DNA from: Pseudomonas sp. dw_358
GTDB lineage: Bacteria > Pseudomonadota > Gammaproteobacteria > Pseudomonadales > Pseudomonadaceae
Direction: 5' to 3'
DNA length: 64,000 bases
Assembly: GCF_018449655.1 (NCBI RefSeq)
Contig: NZ_JAAVUX010000002.1
Span: 248,001 to 312,000 of the forward strand
The notes under the pieces are model-generated. The model was not told the origin of the DNA and searched no databases. It was given only the letters and a program-made list of their open reading frames with translations. The position numbers and the translations under genes were made by a program. Positions 6,984-17,074 of this stretch are shown here, in pieces (the stretch's first letter is position 1; each line of letters opens with the position of its first letter).

Positions 6984-7266
6984 CGGGGGTTCAATCAGTG
7001 AATTCTTGATTGGTGACAAAAACCGTTAAGTAACGACTGGGTAAGTCCATTGAAAATAGTCCAGAGCCCCGGCGAGGCTGACGGGCGCAATCATACACTG
7101 CCGGAAATAATTTGCCGTGTTAAATCCGCTGCTAACAATGGCTTGCAACACAAATCTCCACTCATTCTGCCCCCGCTCCCCACCTCACATTTGGCAAGAA
7201 AATCAGACTGGCTGTCAGCGGAATTCGTCCACAAGATGGGGCCCGCACTGTCACGGAGGATGCTGC

Positions 7267-7623
7267 ATGCCGACCTGCCCCTTTCCCAGCCACCTGGCCA
7301 GGGTAACCGCGACGTTCCTGCTCTGCCTTCCTGCCCATGCCGCGCTGGTGAATCGTTGCGAAGCCCCTGACGGTGCCATCACCTACACCGATCAGAGTTG
7401 CAGCGAGGACGAGAGGTTCAGCCAGCAGCAGGCTTATCACCCGCCCCTGGGCAGCAGTAACCATTTGTTGCCTGGGCGGGAGCCAGCCCCGGAGCGACAA
7501 AGGTCGGCCGGCGTGCCAGTGGTCGTGGTGAAAGATTCGGGCCAGAGTGCGCCGAAAAAAAACCCCGAACCGGCAGTGAAAAAAACGGCAAGCCAACCGA
7601 AGCGCTATAACGCCAACGAATAG
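7267..7623 (+). CDS. Exported DUF4124-domain protein
   Basis: The 118-residue protein starts at an ATG with an excellent ribosome binding site (GGAGGA, 6 bases upstream). A signal peptide is evident: basic start, hydrophobic core, and an AHA-type cleavage site near residue 25. The short DUF4124 domain follows, with the usual cysteine pair around YTDQSC and the motif RCEAPDGAITYTD. The C-terminal half is low-complexity, rich in Pro, Lys and Ser. The family is periplasmic and of unknown function. It is a single gene closed by a strong bidirectional terminator before the convergent tRNA genes. Confidence 0.8.
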   Translation: MPTCPFPSHLARVTATFLLCLPAHAALVNRCEAPDGAITYTDQSCSEDERFSQQQAYHPPLGSSNHLLPGREPAPERQRSAGVPVVVVKDSGQSAPKKNPEPAVKKTASQPKRYNANE

Positions 7624-7639
7624 CCAGAGTGCAGAAAGC

Positions 7640-7665
7640 AAAAAGCCCGCACTAGGCGGGCTTTT
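7640..7665. terminator. Bidirectional terminator between DUF4124 gene and tRNA-Arg genes
   Basis: AAAAGCCCGC and GCGGGCTTTT form a perfect stem around the loop ACTAG, with A and T runs at both ends. It serves the plus-strand DUF4124 gene and the minus-strand tRNA operon. Confidence 0.9.
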
Positions 7666-7673
7666 CACTTGTA

Positions 7674-7750
7674 TGGTGCACTCGACAGGATTCGAACCTG
7701 TGACCGCTCGGTTCGTAGCCGAGTACTCTATCCAGCTGAGCTACGAGTGC
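7674..7750 (-). tRNA. tRNA-Arg (anticodon ACG), copy 1
   Basis: A 77-nt cloverleaf with acceptor GCACTCG / CGAGTGC, discriminator A and encoded CCA. The anticodon loop CTACGAA on a CTCGG stem gives ACG, expected to be deaminated to ICG and to read CGU, CGC and CGA. It is identical in sequence to the second copy at 7825-7901. Confidence 0.97.
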
Positions 7751-7824
7751 AGGTGGCATTTGATAAACCAGACTACCACTGGTTGAAGCAGAAGCTGCAG
7801 TCACGAAAACCACATCTTCTTAAA

Positions 7825-7901
7825 TGGTGCACTCGACAGGATTCGAACCTGTGACCGCTCGGTTCGTAGCCGAGTACTCTATCCAGCTGAGCTACGAGTG
7901 C
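7825..7901 (-). tRNA. tRNA-Arg (anticodon ACG), copy 2
   Basis: Identical over 77 nt to the copy at 7674-7750. The 74-base spacer between them is unrelated to the sequence upstream of this copy, so only the tRNA itself is duplicated. Both probably come from one precursor with the tRNA-Ser further upstream. Confidence 0.97.
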
Positions 7902-8007
7902 ATTTGTTGCCGCGCATTATAGGGCGCTGTATTCTTTTGTAAAGCACTTTTTCTAGTAATTTCAAACACTTACAGATAAAGCCAGATTACAACGTCCTGC
8001 TAAATAA

Positions 8008-8098
8008 TGGCGGAGAACGGGGGATTCGAACCCCCGACACCCTTTTGAGGTGTACTCCCTTAGCAGGGGAGCGCCTTCGGCCACTCGGCCAGCTCTCC
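8008..8098 (-). tRNA. tRNA-Ser (anticodon GCT)
   Basis: A 91-nt type II tRNA with acceptor GGAGAGC / GTTCTCC, discriminator G, encoded CCA and a long variable arm. The anticodon loop CTGCTAA gives GCT, reading AGC and AGU. It lies 62 bases downstream of rsmA on the same strand, an arrangement I recall as conserved in Pseudomonas. Confidence 0.97.
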
Positions 8099-8160
8099 GC
8101 AACACGGGGCGTATATTAACCACCTTTTTCCGTCTTTGCAAACCTAAAAATCGATAAAAA

Positions 8161-8349
8161 TTAAAGGCTTGGTTCTTCGTCCTTGTCGTTCTGTATCCGC
8201 AGGTAGATTTCCTCGCGGTGAACGGTCACATCCTTGGGTGCATTGACCCCCAGTCGCACCTGATTGCCCTTGATGCCGAGCACGGTCACGGTGATCTCTC
8301 CATCGCCTATGACCAGGCTTTCGGCGTTGCGGCGCGTCAGAATCAGCAT
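8161..8349 (-). CDS. rsmA: Carbon storage/post-transcriptional regulator RsmA (CsrA family)
   Basis: RsmA binds GGA motifs in mRNA leaders as a homodimer and blocks or stabilises translation, controlling secondary metabolism, motility and biofilm genes. The 62-residue protein begins MLILTRR and contains GNQVRLGV and VHREEIY. Leu4, Arg6 and the key Arg of VHR are present; that Arg is residue 45 rather than 44 because of one extra residue in the GDGEIT loop. The ATG has a strong AGGAG ribosome binding site. The gene order lysC, rsmA, tRNA-Ser identifies it as the main RsmA. A second CsrA paralogue lies at 38707-38913. Confidence 0.95.
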   Translation of the reverse strand: MLILTRRNAESLVIGDGEITVTVLGIKGNQVRLGVNAPKDVTVHREEIYLRIQNDKDEEPSL

Positions 8350-8459
8350 ACTTCTTCTCCTGCTGTTGAACGGGACCCTGTGGCAACGCGCGCAGCTCGT
8401 GATAGCGATCAACACCTACGCAAGCCTCGCACGCCCCCACAGGGCCTGTAGAGCGCGGC

Positions 8460-9692
8460 TTACTCGCCCTGACGGGGAGCATCCAGTTCGAAAGCCGTGT
8501 GCAGCGCGCGCACGGCCAGTTCGAGGTACTTCTCGCTGATCACCACCGACACCTTGATCTCCGAGGTGGAGATCATCTGGATATTGATCATCTCCTTGGC
8601 CAACGCTTCGAACATGCGGCTGGCGACGCCGGCGTGGGAGCGCATGCCCACACCCACGATGGAGACCTTGGCGATCTTGGTGTCACCGATGACTTCACGA
8701 GCGCCGATCTCGCTGGCGGTCTGTTGCAGCACCGCCATGGCCGACTGATAGTCATTGCGGTGAATGGTGAAGGTAAAATCGGTGGTGTTATCGTGCGAAA
8801 CGTTCTGCACGATCATGTCCACTTCGATGTTGGACGCGCTGATCGGCCCAAGAATCTTGAACGCCACGCCGGGGGTGTCTGGCACGCCACGGATGGTCAG
8901 CTTGGCTTCATCGCGGTTGAAAGCGATGCCGGAAATGATCGGCTGTTCCATGGATTCCTCTTCATCAATGGTAATGAGGGTGCCCGGACCCTCCTGAAAG
9001 CTGTGCAGCACGCGCAGCGGGACATTGTATTTACCGGCGAACTCGACCGCGCGGATCTGCAGCACCTTGGACCCCAGGCTGGCCATTTCGAGCATTTCCT
9101 CGAAGGTGATCTTGTCCAGACGCTGGGCCTGGGCCACCACACGCGGGTCGGTGGTGTACACCCCATCCACGTCGGTGTAGATCTGGCACTCGTCGGCTTT
9201 CAAGGCTGCCGCCAGGGCAACGCCCGTGGTGTCCGAACCGCCGCGCCCGAGGGTGGTGATGTTGCCTTCCTCGTCGACACCCTGGAAACCAGCCACCACG
9301 ACAACCCGCCCGGCCTTGAGGTCAGAGCGAATTTTCTGGTCGTCAATCTGCAGGATGCGCGCCTTGTTGTGCGCACTGTCGGTGAGGATGCGCACCTGGT
9401 TGCCGGTGTAGGACACCGCCGGCACGCCGCGCTTGATCAGGGCCATGGCCAACAGCGCGATGGTCACCTGTTCGCCTGTGGAAACGATCACATCCAGTTC
9501 GCGGGGAACCGGCTGATCACTGATCTGCTTGGCCAGCTCGATCAGGCGGTTGGTCTCGCCACTCATAGCCGACAATACAACCACCAGGTCGTCACCGGCT
9601 TCGCGGAATTTCTTGACCTTGTCAGCCACCTGCTCGATACGCTCGACGGAGCCGACGGAGGTTCCGCCGAATTTTTGTACGATCAAAGCCAT
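8460..9692 (-). CDS. lysC: Aspartate kinase LysC
   Basis: LysC phosphorylates L-aspartate with ATP, the first step toward lysine, threonine and methionine. The 410-residue enzyme has the N-terminal kinase signature KFGGTSVG (residues 7-14), the glycine-rich nucleotide region with LGRGGSDTTGVALA, and two ACT domains from about residue 265 that give feedback control. The length fits the Pseudomonas alpha-type enzyme. Such genes often carry an internal start for a regulatory beta subunit, which was not assessed here. It lies 87 bases downstream of alaS and 110 upstream of rsmA, all on one strand. Confidence 0.97.
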   Translation of the reverse strand: MALIVQKFGGTSVGSVERIEQVADKVKKFREAGDDLVVVLSAMSGETNRLIELAKQISDQPVPRELDVIVSTGEQVTIALLAMALIKRGVPAVSYTGNQVRILTDSAHNKARILQIDDQKIRSDLKAGRVVVVAGFQGVDEEGNITTLGRGGSDTTGVALAAALKADECQIYTDVDGVYTTDPRVVAQAQRLDKITFEEMLEMASLGSKVLQIRAVEFAGKYNVPLRVLHSFQEGPGTLITIDEEESMEQPIISGIAFNRDEAKLTIRGVPDTPGVAFKILGPISASNIEVDMIVQNVSHDNTTDFTFTIHRNDYQSAMAVLQQTASEIGAREVIGDTKIAKVSIVGVGMRSHAGVASRMFEALAKEMINIQMISTSEIKVSVVISEKYLELAVRALHTAFELDAPRQGE

Positions 9693-9747
9693 TTCAAAGC
9701 AGCCTCAGCCCGAGAAGGGCACCCATTAAACGTTAAAACATCCTCGG

Positions 9748-9770
9748 ACCCGGCGACTAGACCGCCGGGT
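9748..9770. terminator. GC-rich hairpin between alaS and lysC, possible attenuator
   Basis: ACCCGGCG and CGCCGGGT form an 8-bp perfect stem around a 7-base loop, 10 bases after the alaS stop. A short T run (TTTT) comes only about 10 bases further, so it is at best a partial terminator that could reduce read-through from alaS into lysC. Confidence 0.35.
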
Positions 9771-9779
9771 CCGGCTGAC

Positions 9780-12404
9780 TCACAGACCTTGTTCGACGAA
9801 CGGCACAGTGAGCGCCAACGCTGCGTCCAGCGCGCCGGCATCGACGCCGCCACCCTGGGCCATGTCCGGCCGACCGCCGCCCTTGCCGCCCACCGCTGCC
9901 GCCGCCTTTTTCATCAGGTCGCCGGCCTTGAGGCGCGCCGTCAGTTCCTTGGTCACACCTGCGACCAGGACGACTTTGTCTTCATGCACGCCGCCGAGCA
10001 GGATGACGCCATTGCCCAGCTTGTTCTTCAACTGGTCGACCAGTGCCAGCAGGCCCTTGCCATCCACGCCGTCCAGGCGCGACGCGAGCACCTTGACGCC
10101 CTTGACCTCGACTGCCGCACCGCTGAGGTCGTCGCCCGCTGCACTGGCGGCCTTGGCCTGCAGTTGTTCGAGCTGCTTCTCCAGCAGACGGTTGCGTTCC
10201 AGCACGGCCGAAAGCTTGTCGATAAGGTTGTCACGGCTGCCCTTGACCAGCTGCGCCGCTTCCTTGAGCTGTTCTTCGCCAGCGTTCAAGTAAGCCAGGG
10301 CATTGGCACCTGTGACCGCCTCGATGCGGCGTACGCCGGAGGCCACGCCGCCCTCGCTGGTGATCTTGAGCAGACCGATGTCGCCGGTGCGCTTGGCATG
10401 GATGCCGCCGCACAGCTCGACGGAGAAATCACCGCCCATGGTCAGCACGCGCACCTGGTCGCCGTACTTCTCGCCGAACAGGGCCATGGCGCCTTTCTGG
10501 CGTGCTTCGTCGATGGCCATCTCTTCGGTCTGCACCGGGGTGTTCTTGCGAATCTCGTCGTTGACGATGTCTTCCAGTGCCTTGATCTGCTCGGGCTTGA
10601 TCGACTCGAAATGACTGAAGTCGAAGCGCAGGCGCTGACTGTCCACCAGCGAGCCTTTCTGCTGAACGTGGTCGCCCAGCACCTGACGCAGCGCCGCATG
10701 CAGCAAGTGCGTAGCGGAGTGGTTCAGGGCGGTGGCTTTCTGCTTGCTGGCGTCGACATGAGCAGTCACGTCGTTGCCGACGTGCAGGTCGCTCAAAGCG
10801 GCGACGCCGTGATGCAGGAAAGCGCCGGCGGTCTTGGTGGTGTCGCGCACGTCAAAGCGCGAACCACCGGCCAGCAAGTAGCCACGGTCGCCGACCTGGC
10901 CACCGGATTCACCATAGAAAGGCGTCTGGTCGAGAATGACTACGCCCTCCTCGCCTTCCTTCAGCACCTGAACAGCGGCGCCTTCTTTATAAAGTGCGAT
11001 CACCTTGGCGTTGCCATGGGTGTTTTCGTAACCGCTGAACACGGTGGGCTCATCGACCTTGATCAGGCTGTTGTAGTCCAGGCCGAAGGAGCTGGCCGAA
11101 CGTGCGCGTTCGCGCTGGGCGTCCATCTCGCGTTCGAAGCCAACCTCGTCGAGGGTCAGGCCGCGCTCACGGGCGATGTCGCCGGTCAGATCCATGGGGA
11201 AGCCGTAAGTGTCGTAGAGCTTGAACACCACGTCGCCCGGCACGACCGTACCCTTGAGCTCAGCCAGATCCTGCTCGAGAATTTTCAGGCCTTGCTCCAG
11301 GGTCTTGGCAAACTGCTCTTCTTCGGCCTTGAGTACGCGCTCGATGTGCGTCTGCTGGCTCTTGAGCTCGGGGAAGGCTTCACCCATCTCGACCACCAGC
11401 GCGGCGACAATCTGGTAGAAGAAGCTGCCCTTGGCGCCCAGCTTGTTGCCGTGACGGCAGGCGCGGCGAATGATCCGGCGCAGCACGTAACCACGGCCCT
11501 CGTTGGAGGGCAGCACACCGTCGGCGATCAGGAAACCGGTAGAGCGGATGTGGTCGGCGACCACTTTGAGCGACGGCTGCTCTTCGTTTACACAACCGAT
11601 AGCGGCGGCCGAAGCGCTCAGCAGACTTTGGAACAGGTCGATTTCATAGTTCGAGTGCACGTGCTGCAGCACGGCGCTGACCCGCTCCAGGCCCATGCCG
11701 GTGTCCACCGAAGGCGCAGGCAGCGGGTGCAACACGCCGTCGGCGGTGCGGTTGAACTGCATGAAAACATTGTTCCAGATCTCGATGTAACGGTCCCCGT
11801 CTTCTTCCGGCGAGCCGGGCGGGCCTCCCCAGATGTCAGCGCCGTGGTCGTAGAAGATCTCGGTGCAGGGGCCGCACGGGCCGGTATCGCCCATGGTCCA
11901 GAAGTTGTCAGAAGCGTACGGCGCGCCCTTGTTGTCACCGATGCGGACCATGCGCTCGGCCGGCACGCCGATTTCCTTGGTCCAGAGGTCGTAGGCTTCG
12001 TCGTCGGAGGCGTAAACCGTGACCCAGAGCTTTTCCTTGGGCAGGTTCAGCCATTTGTCCGAAGTCAGAAAGGTCCAGGCGTAGGTGATGGCGTCGCGCT
12101 TGAAGTAGTCGCCAAAACTGAAGTTGCCCAGCATTTCGAAAAAGGTGTGGTGGCGCGCGGTGTAGCCGACGTTTTCCAGGTCGTTGTGCTTGCCGCCGGC
12201 GCGGACGCATTTCTGGCTGCTGACTGCACGGGTATAGGCGCGCTTTTCCTGGCCGAGGAAGCAGTCCTTGAACTGGTTCATCCCGGCGTTGGTGAACAGC
12301 AGGGTCGGGTCGTTGCCCGGGATCAGAGAGCTGGAGGCGACACGGGTGTGGCCCTGCTCTTCGAAGAAGCGAAGGAACGCTTCACGGATTTCTGCGCTTT
12401 TCAT
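9780..12404 (-). CDS. alaS: Alanyl-tRNA synthetase
   Basis: AlaRS charges tRNA-Ala and edits mischarged Ser and Gly. The 874-residue protein has the class II catalytic core (motif 2 area [17 protein letters not shown]), the tRNA-recognition region, the editing domain with zinc ligands HSATHLLH and [13 protein letters not shown], and the C-terminal oligomerisation domain with the glycine-rich tail ([14 protein letters not shown]). The ATG at 12404 begins [10 protein letters not shown], the usual family start; an in-frame ATG 21 codons upstream would precede the likely promoter's start site and is rejected. It heads the alaS-lysC-rsmA-tRNA block. Confidence 0.97.
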   Translation of the reverse strand: MKSAEIREAFLRFFEEQGHTRVASSSLIPGNDPTLLFTNAGMNQFKDCFLGQEKRAYTRAVSSQKCVRAGGKHNDLENVGYTARHHTFFEMLGNFSFGDYFKRDAITYAWTFLTSDKWLNLPKEKLWVTVYASDDEAYDLWTKEIGVPAERMVRIGDNKGAPYASDNFWTMGDTGPCGPCTEIFYDHGADIWGGPPGSPEEDGDRYIEIWNNVFMQFNRTADGVLHPLPAPSVDTGMGLERVSAVLQHVHSNYEIDLFQSLLSASAAAIGCVNEEQPSLKVVADHIRSTGFLIADGVLPSNEGRGYVLRRIIRRACRHGNKLGAKGSFFYQIVAALVVEMGEAFPELKSQQTHIERVLKAEEEQFAKTLEQGLKILEQDLAELKGTVVPGDVVFKLYDTYGFPMDLTGDIARERGLTLDEVGFEREMDAQRERARSASSFGLDYNSLIKVDEPTVFSGYENTHGNAKVIALYKEGAAVQVLKEGEEGVVILDQTPFYGESGGQVGDRGYLLAGGSRFDVRDTTKTAGAFLHHGVAALSDLHVGNDVTAHVDASKQKATALNHSATHLLHAALRQVLGDHVQQKGSLVDSQRLRFDFSHFESIKPEQIKALEDIVNDEIRKNTPVQTEEMAIDEARQKGAMALFGEKYGDQVRVLTMGGDFSVELCGGIHAKRTGDIGLLKITSEGGVASGVRRIEAVTGANALAYLNAGEEQLKEAAQLVKGSRDNLIDKLSAVLERNRLLEKQLEQLQAKAASAAGDDLSGAAVEVKGVKVLASRLDGVDGKGLLALVDQLKNKLGNGVILLGGVHEDKVVLVAGVTKELTARLKAGDLMKKAAAAVGGKGGGRPDMAQGGGVDAGALDAALALTVPFVEQGL

Positions 12405-12465
12405 TAGGTTCTTCCACGGAAACTGCGGCCGGACGCAAGTGCAAAAGCAACTCGCAAAGGGCCGC

Positions 12466-12471
12466 ATTATA
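12466..12471 (-). promoter_or_regulatory. Candidate -10 element of the alaS promoter
   Basis: TATAAT reads on the minus strand 62 bases before the alaS start codon, placing the transcript start near 12459. It sits in the loop of an AGGGCC / GGCCCT inverted repeat (12458-12480). The -35 at the expected distance (TGCACC) is weak. Confidence 0.4.
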
Positions 12472-12500
12472 TAGGCCCTGAGGCCATGGGTGCAGTCTGT

Positions 12501-13538
12501 TTATGGGTTCTCGTCGTGCATTGACCGGCGAAAGCCGGCGAAAACCGCCACGGCCTGTTCTATCTGAGACCGCGAGACATCCAGATGGGTCACCAGGCGC
12601 AGGCGCGAGGACGCGGTGACCAGAACGCCCTGCTCGGCCGCAAACAGTCTGAACGCCTCGCTCTGGCTACCCATATCCACATAAACCATATTGGTTTGCA
12701 CCGGTTCGACCCGGTAGCCCAGCTCGGCCAGGCCGCTGGCCAATTGCTGGGCATTGGCATGGTCTTCGGCCAGGCGTTCGACCTGATGATCCAGCGCATA
12801 CAGACCCGCTGCCGCCAGGATACCGGCCTGGCGCATGCCCCCGCCCACCATTTTGCGCAGGCGCCGCGCGCGCCCGATCAGATCGGCGCTGCCACACAAC
12901 ACCGAGCCGACGGGCGCACCCAACCCCTTGGACAGACAGACCGACACCGAGTCGAAGTGCCGGGTGATTTCCCGCGCCTCAACCCCCAGCTTGACAGCCG
13001 CGTTGTACAACCGCGCGCCGTCCAGATGCAGGCTCAGGCCATGAGCTTGAGTGAGCCGGCGCGCCTCGGCCAGATAGCCCAACGGCAGCACCTTGCCTTG
13101 CATGGTGTTTTCCAGCGCCAGCAGGCGGGTACGGGCAAAGTGGAAGTCATCGGGCTTGATCGCTGCGACGACCTGGGCCAGGTCCAGCGAGCCGTCGGCC
13201 TGCACTTCCAGCGGCTGGGGCTGGATCGAGCCGAGCACAGCTGCGCCGCCCCCCTCGTATTTATAGGTGTGGGCCTGCTGACCGACGATGTATTCCTCGC
13301 CCCGGTCGCAATGGGCCATCAAACCCAGCAGGTTGCTCATGGTGCCGCTGGGCACGAACAGACCCTGGGCAAAACCCAGTCGCCCGGCCAGGCTCTGCTC
13401 CAGGCGGTTCACGGTCGGGTCTTCGCCATACACGTCATCGCCGACCGGGGCACGAGCCATGGCGTCCAGCATGGCAGGCACCGGTCGGGTTACGGTATCA
13501 CTGCGCAGATCAATGCTTTTAACGGAAAAAGAGCTCAT
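12501..13538 (-). CDS. ltaE: Low-specificity L-threonine aldolase
   Basis: LtaE is a PLP enzyme that splits L-threonine and L-allo-threonine to glycine and acetaldehyde. The 345-residue protein begins with the conserved [11 protein letters not shown], has [12 protein letters not shown] for substrate and PLP contacts, and the Schiff-base lysine in [13 protein letters not shown] (about residue 200). The ATG at 13538 was chosen because the protein then starts just before this motif, with a GGAGG-type ribosome binding site (GGAGGCCCC); longer open sequence upstream overlaps intergenic DNA. It is divergent from the FMN riboswitch. Confidence 0.93.
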   Translation of the reverse strand: MSSFSVKSIDLRSDTVTRPVPAMLDAMARAPVGDDVYGEDPTVNRLEQSLAGRLGFAQGLFVPSGTMSNLLGLMAHCDRGEEYIVGQQAHTYKYEGGGAAVLGSIQPQPLEVQADGSLDLAQVVAAIKPDDFHFARTRLLALENTMQGKVLPLGYLAEARRLTQAHGLSLHLDGARLYNAAVKLGVEAREITRHFDSVSVCLSKGLGAPVGSVLCGSADLIGRARRLRKMVGGGMRQAGILAAAGLYALDHQVERLAEDHANAQQLASGLAELGYRVEPVQTNMVYVDMGSQSEAFRLFAAEQGVLVTASSRLRLVTHLDVSRSQIEQAVAVFAGFRRSMHDENP

Positions 13539-13682
13539 CAAGGGGCCTCCAGCGTATGAATATGTTCCCTGCCCCTTCACCTTAATCAAGCCCGCGCCGC
13601 TTGCAAATGGTGAATGCCGAGCAACGGGGATGCACGCAGTAAAAAAATGTGGTAAAAAATCTGCGCCGTCACCTTTGATGGC

Positions 13683-13839
13683 AACGTTCTCAGGGCGGGG
13701 TGCGATTCCCCACCGGCGGTAATGACGCAAACAACGCGTCTAGCCCGCGAGCGCTTGCAGGCCTTTGAAGGTCAGCAAGGTCAGCAGACCTGGTGTGATT
13801 CCAGGGCCGACGGTCATAGTCCGGATGAAGAGAGAACGG
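13683..13839 (+). ncRNA. FMN riboswitch (RFN element)
   Basis: The conserved FMN aptamer blocks are present in order: the opening GTTCTCAGGGCGGGGTGC with the partner CCCACCGGCGG, the variable arm GCCCGCGAGCGC, and GGTCAGCAGA, GATTCCAGGGCCGACGG and GTCCGGATGAAGAGAGAAC. The full six-helix junction closes at GAGAGAAC. It lies about 100 bases upstream of a lumazine synthase gene, whose translation it should shut off when FMN is high. Confidence 0.96.
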
Positions 13840-13909
13840 GGTTGGCACACAAGGGCCGTCCAGTCAGCAGGCTGAGCTGCGTACCCTTGAATCCCATTCG
13901 ATCCACAGC

Positions 13910-13932
13910 CCTGTTTTTCACACAAACAGGAG
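13910..13932 (+). promoter_or_regulatory. Hairpin covering the ribosome binding site of the lumazine synthase gene
   Basis: CCTGTTT and AAACAGG form a 7-bp stem around TTCACAC. The 3' arm includes the AGG of the AGGAG ribosome binding site (13928-13932), 9 bases before the ATG. With the FMN aptamer upstream, this looks like the expression platform acting on translation, since no T run follows the stem. Confidence 0.55.
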
Positions 13933-13941
13933 TCAACGTAG

Positions 13942-14448
13942 ATGCAACCCACCGCAATCGATAGCAAGAGCCACTCCGGCGAACGTGTCGCTTTCGTCCA
14001 GGCCAGCTGGCACAAAGACATCGTGGACCAGAGCCGCAAGGGCTTTACCGAAGAAATGGCGCGCCTGGGCTACCAGGAAAGCGACATCGACTTTTTCGAA
14101 GTCGGCGGCGCCTTTGAAATTCCGCTGCACGCCAAGCTGCTGGCCCAATCGGGTCGCTATGCCGGCATTGTCGGCGCAGCATTGGTGGTCGATGGCGGTA
14201 TCTACCGTCACGAGTTCGTCGCCCAATCGGTGGTCAGCGCCTTGATGCAAGTGCAGCTGGAGACGCTGGTACCGGTGTTTTCGGTGGTCCTGACCCCGCA
14301 CCACTTCCATGATGGCGAGCAGCACCACGACTACTTCTTCAAGCACTTCGTCCATAAAGGTGCAGAAGCGGCTAAGACCTGCGTCGACACCCTGCACAAG
14401 GTGCGTTCGCTGCGTCGCCTGCAGGCCCAGCATAAAGTCGCGGTGTAA
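13942..14448 (+). CDS. 6,7-dimethyl-8-ribityllumazine synthase, type II (RibH2-like)
   Basis: The enzyme condenses 5-amino-6-ribitylaminouracil with dihydroxybutanone phosphate to give lumazine, the penultimate step to riboflavin. The 168-residue protein has the substrate motifs FVQASWHKDI, VGGAFEIPLHAKLLA and GAALVVDGGIYRHEFV. Its length and the histidine-rich segment VVLTPHHFHDGEQHHDYF fit the decameric type II class (RibH2) rather than the shorter housekeeping RibH encoded with other rib genes. It stands alone, driven through the FMN riboswitch. A REP element follows the stop codon. Confidence 0.88.
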   Translation: MQPTAIDSKSHSGERVAFVQASWHKDIVDQSRKGFTEEMARLGYQESDIDFFEVGGAFEIPLHAKLLAQSGRYAGIVGAALVVDGGIYRHEFVAQSVVSALMQVQLETLVPVFSVVLTPHHFHDGEQHHDYFFKHFVHKGAEAAKTCVDTLHKVRSLRRLQAQHKVAV

Positions 14449-14486
14449 TCACTGCCGCCTCGCAGGCGCGCGCGACAACCCTCACC

Positions 14487-14511
14487 CATCGCGGGTTTCG
14501 CGCGCTCTTGC
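14487..14511. repeat. REP-like element, GCCCGCG family
   Basis: CATCGCGGGTTTCGCGCGCT followed by CTTGC matches one arm of the better preserved REP pair at 51284-51338 with a few changes. The opposite arm to the left is degenerate. It fills the gap between the ends of the lumazine synthase gene and mtnA. Confidence 0.6.
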
Positions 14512-14514
14512 GAA

Positions 14515-15591
14515 TCAATGCAACCGCTTGCGGCACATCAATTGCGCCAGCTTGGACGCATCCGGTCGCTCGACAATGCCCTTCTCCGTGACGATCACAT
14601 CGATCAGGTCCGCCGGCGTGAGGTCGGACACCGGATTGTAGGCATCGAACTGCCCTTCCGTGCGTCGCCCATCGATGGCCAGCAACTGCCGGGCATCGCG
14701 CTCTTCGATGACAACCTCTTCGCCAGTGGCCAGCCCCATGTCGATGATCGAACTGGGGGCCACCACCATGAAACGCACCCCATGGTGCATGGCGGTGACC
14801 GCCAACTGGTAAGTGCCGATCTCGCCGATGACATCGCCATTGGCCGTGATCTGTTGCGCGCCCACCACCAGCCAGGTGATGCCTTTGGTCTTCATGATGT
14901 GGGCCGCCGCGCCATCGATCGTCAGGCTCACGGGAATGCCGTCTTTGGCCAGCTCCCAGGTGCCTAGCCGCGCGCCTTGCAACCCGGGGCGGGTTTCACT
15001 GACATAGGCGCGCTCCACCATGCCTTCCAGGAAGGCGCCGCGGATCACCCCCAGGGCCGTGCCGAAGCCACCCGTGGCCAAGGCACCGGTGTTGCCATGG
15101 GTGAGGATGGTCTGGGCGTTGCCCTGCTGACGACGGATCAGGTCGACCCCCGACTGCGCCATGGTCAGGTTGGCTTCGCGATCACTCTCGTGAATGGCCC
15201 GCGCCTCGGCTTCCAGCGCCGGCACCGGGTCATCACCGCGCTTGACCCGCCCGACCCGCTCGCGCATGCGCTCCAGCACCCAGAACAGGCTGGCCGAGTT
15301 CGGGCTGGACTGGGCCAGCACCGTAAAGTCGGCTTCCAGCGCCGCGCGCCAATCAAGGCCGCTGGCAATATGCCGGCGAACGCTAAGGACAGCCCCGTAG
15401 GCCGCGCAGATACCGATCAACGACGCGCCGCCCACGGCCAGATTGGCGATGGCATCGGCCACATCGAGTGCCGTGGCGCAGACCAACCAGGATTCTTCGA
15501 AGGGCAGCAAGCGCTGGTCAAGCAGATACAAGGCATCTTCCCGCCAATCGATGGCTTTCACGTTCTCTGCAGCCAGTAGCCGATCGCGCAT
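14515..15591 (-). CDS. mtnA: Methylthioribose-1-phosphate isomerase
   Basis: MtnA isomerises 5-methylthioribose 1-phosphate to the ribulose form in methionine salvage. The 358-residue protein starts [14 protein letters not shown] and contains the family motifs around [20 protein letters not shown] and [19 protein letters not shown], which holds the catalytic Asp/Cys region of this eIF2B-like fold. The ATG at 15591 fits the family start. It is divergent from mtaD, which supplies the deamination branch of methylthioadenosine use; a TATAAT on the minus strand at 15626-15631 may be its -10. Confidence 0.95.
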   Translation of the reverse strand: MRDRLLAAENVKAIDWREDALYLLDQRLLPFEESWLVCATALDVADAIANLAVGGASLIGICAAYGAVLSVRRHIASGLDWRAALEADFTVLAQSSPNSASLFWVLERMRERVGRVKRGDDPVPALEAEARAIHESDREANLTMAQSGVDLIRRQQGNAQTILTHGNTGALATGGFGTALGVIRGAFLEGMVERAYVSETRPGLQGARLGTWELAKDGIPVSLTIDGAAAHIMKTKGITWLVVGAQQITANGDVIGEIGTYQLAVTAMHHGVRFMVVAPSSIIDMGLATGEEVVIEERDARQLLAIDGRRTEGQFDAYNPVSDLTPADLIDVIVTEKGIVERPDASKLAQLMCRKRLH

Positions 15592-15709
15592 GGAACACCC
15601 CGTACTCACAGATCAAAAGCGGCCGATTATAGCGATCCCCAGGCGGGGACGCTCGGGTATACTTCGCCACTATCTATTGATTGCTCGAAAAAAGCACTGG
15701 ATTGCCACT

Positions 15710-17044
15710 ATGCCCGATCTGACCGCTGCGCTGGACTTGTTGCTGCTGCCCACCTGGCTGGTGCCGGTCGAGCCGGCAGGGGTGGTGCTCAAGGACCATG
15801 GTCTCGGCGTGCGTGAGGGTCGTATCGTGTTCATCGGCCCCCGCGAACAGGCACTGCGGCTCCAGGCCCTGGAAACCCGCGAGCTGCCCGGAATGCTGTT
15901 GAGTCCGGGGCTGATCAACAGCCACGGTCACGCGGCCATGACCCTGTTCCGCGGCCTGGCCGACGACCTGCCGTTGATGACCTGGCTGGAGAAACACATC
16001 TGGCCCGCCGAGAGTCGCTGGGTCGACGAAGCTTTCGTCCGTGATGGCACAGACCTGGCCATCGCCGAACAATTGCAGAGCGGCATCACCTGTTTTTCGG
16101 ACATGTATTTTTTCCCGCGGGTCGCCAGCGAACGCATCCACGAAAGCGGCATCCGTGCCCAAGTGACCATTCCCGTGCTGGATTTCGCCATCCCTGGCGC
16201 CCGCGACACCGATGATGCCCTTAATCAGGGAGTCGAACTGTACAGCGACCTCAAGCACCACCCGCGAATCAGCGTCGCCTTCGGCCCTCACGCGCCCTAT
16301 ACGGTGAGCGACGCCAACCTGGAAAAGATCCGCGTACTGGTGGACGAACTCGATGCGGCGGTCCACATGCATGTGCATGAAACCGCCCATGAGGTGCAGC
16401 AGGCTGTGCAACACTTTGGTGAACGGCCACTGGCGCGGCTGTACCGGCTCGGCCTCTTGGGCCCCGGCTTCCAGGCCGTGCACATGACCCAGATCGATGA
16501 TGCCGACCTGGAAATGCTGGTGGAGACCAACACCAGCGTGATCCACTGCCCCGAATCGAACCTCAAATTGGCCAGCGGCTTCTGCCCGGTCGAGCGGCTG
16601 TGGCAGGCCGGCATCAACGTGGCCATCGGCACCGATGGCGCCGCCAGCAACAATGATCTCGACCTGCTGGGCGAGACGCGCACCGCCGCCCTGCTGGCCA
16701 AGGCCGTCGCCGGTTCCGCCAGCGCCCTGGATGCCCATCGCGCCTTGCGCATGGCCACCCTCAACGGTGCTCGCGCGCTGGGGCTGGAGAAAAATATCGG
16801 CTCGCTGGAAGTGGGCAAGGCCGCCGACCTGGTGGCCTTCGACCTTTCCAGCCTGGCCCAGCAACCCATCTACGACCCTGTTTCACAATTGATCTACGCC
16901 AGCGGCCGGCAATGCGTGCGCCATGTCTGGGTCGCTGGCAAGGCCCTGCTCGAAGACCGCCGCCTGACGCGCATGGACGAGGCGCAACTGCATGCGACCG
17001 CCTGCGCCTGGGGCGAGAAGATCGCGGCCACGCCGACACACTAA
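15710..17044 (+). CDS. mtaD: 5-methylthioadenosine/S-adenosylhomocysteine deaminase (TRZ/ATZ family)
   Basis: The amidohydrolase deaminates methylthioadenosine to methylthioinosine, the route P. aeruginosa uses for salvage. The 444 residues show the metal ligands in order: [22 protein letters not shown], and [16 protein letters not shown]. The ATG at 15710 is chosen over open sequence upstream because the amidohydrolase fold starts here, and TATACT at 15658 is a plausible -10 just before it. Downstream, ubiG starts after 30 bases and the run ubiG-mupP-yciK is likely co-transcribed. Confidence 0.9.
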   Translation: MPDLTAALDLLLLPTWLVPVEPAGVVLKDHGLGVREGRIVFIGPREQALRLQALETRELPGMLLSPGLINSHGHAAMTLFRGLADDLPLMTWLEKHIWPAESRWVDEAFVRDGTDLAIAEQLQSGITCFSDMYFFPRVASERIHESGIRAQVTIPVLDFAIPGARDTDDALNQGVELYSDLKHHPRISVAFGPHAPYTVSDANLEKIRVLVDELDAAVHMHVHETAHEVQQAVQHFGERPLARLYRLGLLGPGFQAVHMTQIDDADLEMLVETNTSVIHCPESNLKLASGFCPVERLWQAGINVAIGTDGAASNNDLDLLGETRTAALLAKAVAGSASALDAHRALRMATLNGARALGLEKNIGSLEVGKAADLVAFDLSSLAQQPIYDPVSQLIYASGRQCVRHVWVAGKALLEDRRLTRMDEAQLHATACAWGEKIAATPTH

Positions 17045-17074
17045 TTTTCGTTTCAAAGATTCCGAGGAGTTTCC

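Noticed and set aside
8499..12407. Open frame of 1302 codons antisense to lysC and alaS on the plus strand.
   Set aside because: It mirrors two well-recognised genes in a GC-rich genome, has low-complexity composition and no family features; a codon-phase shadow.
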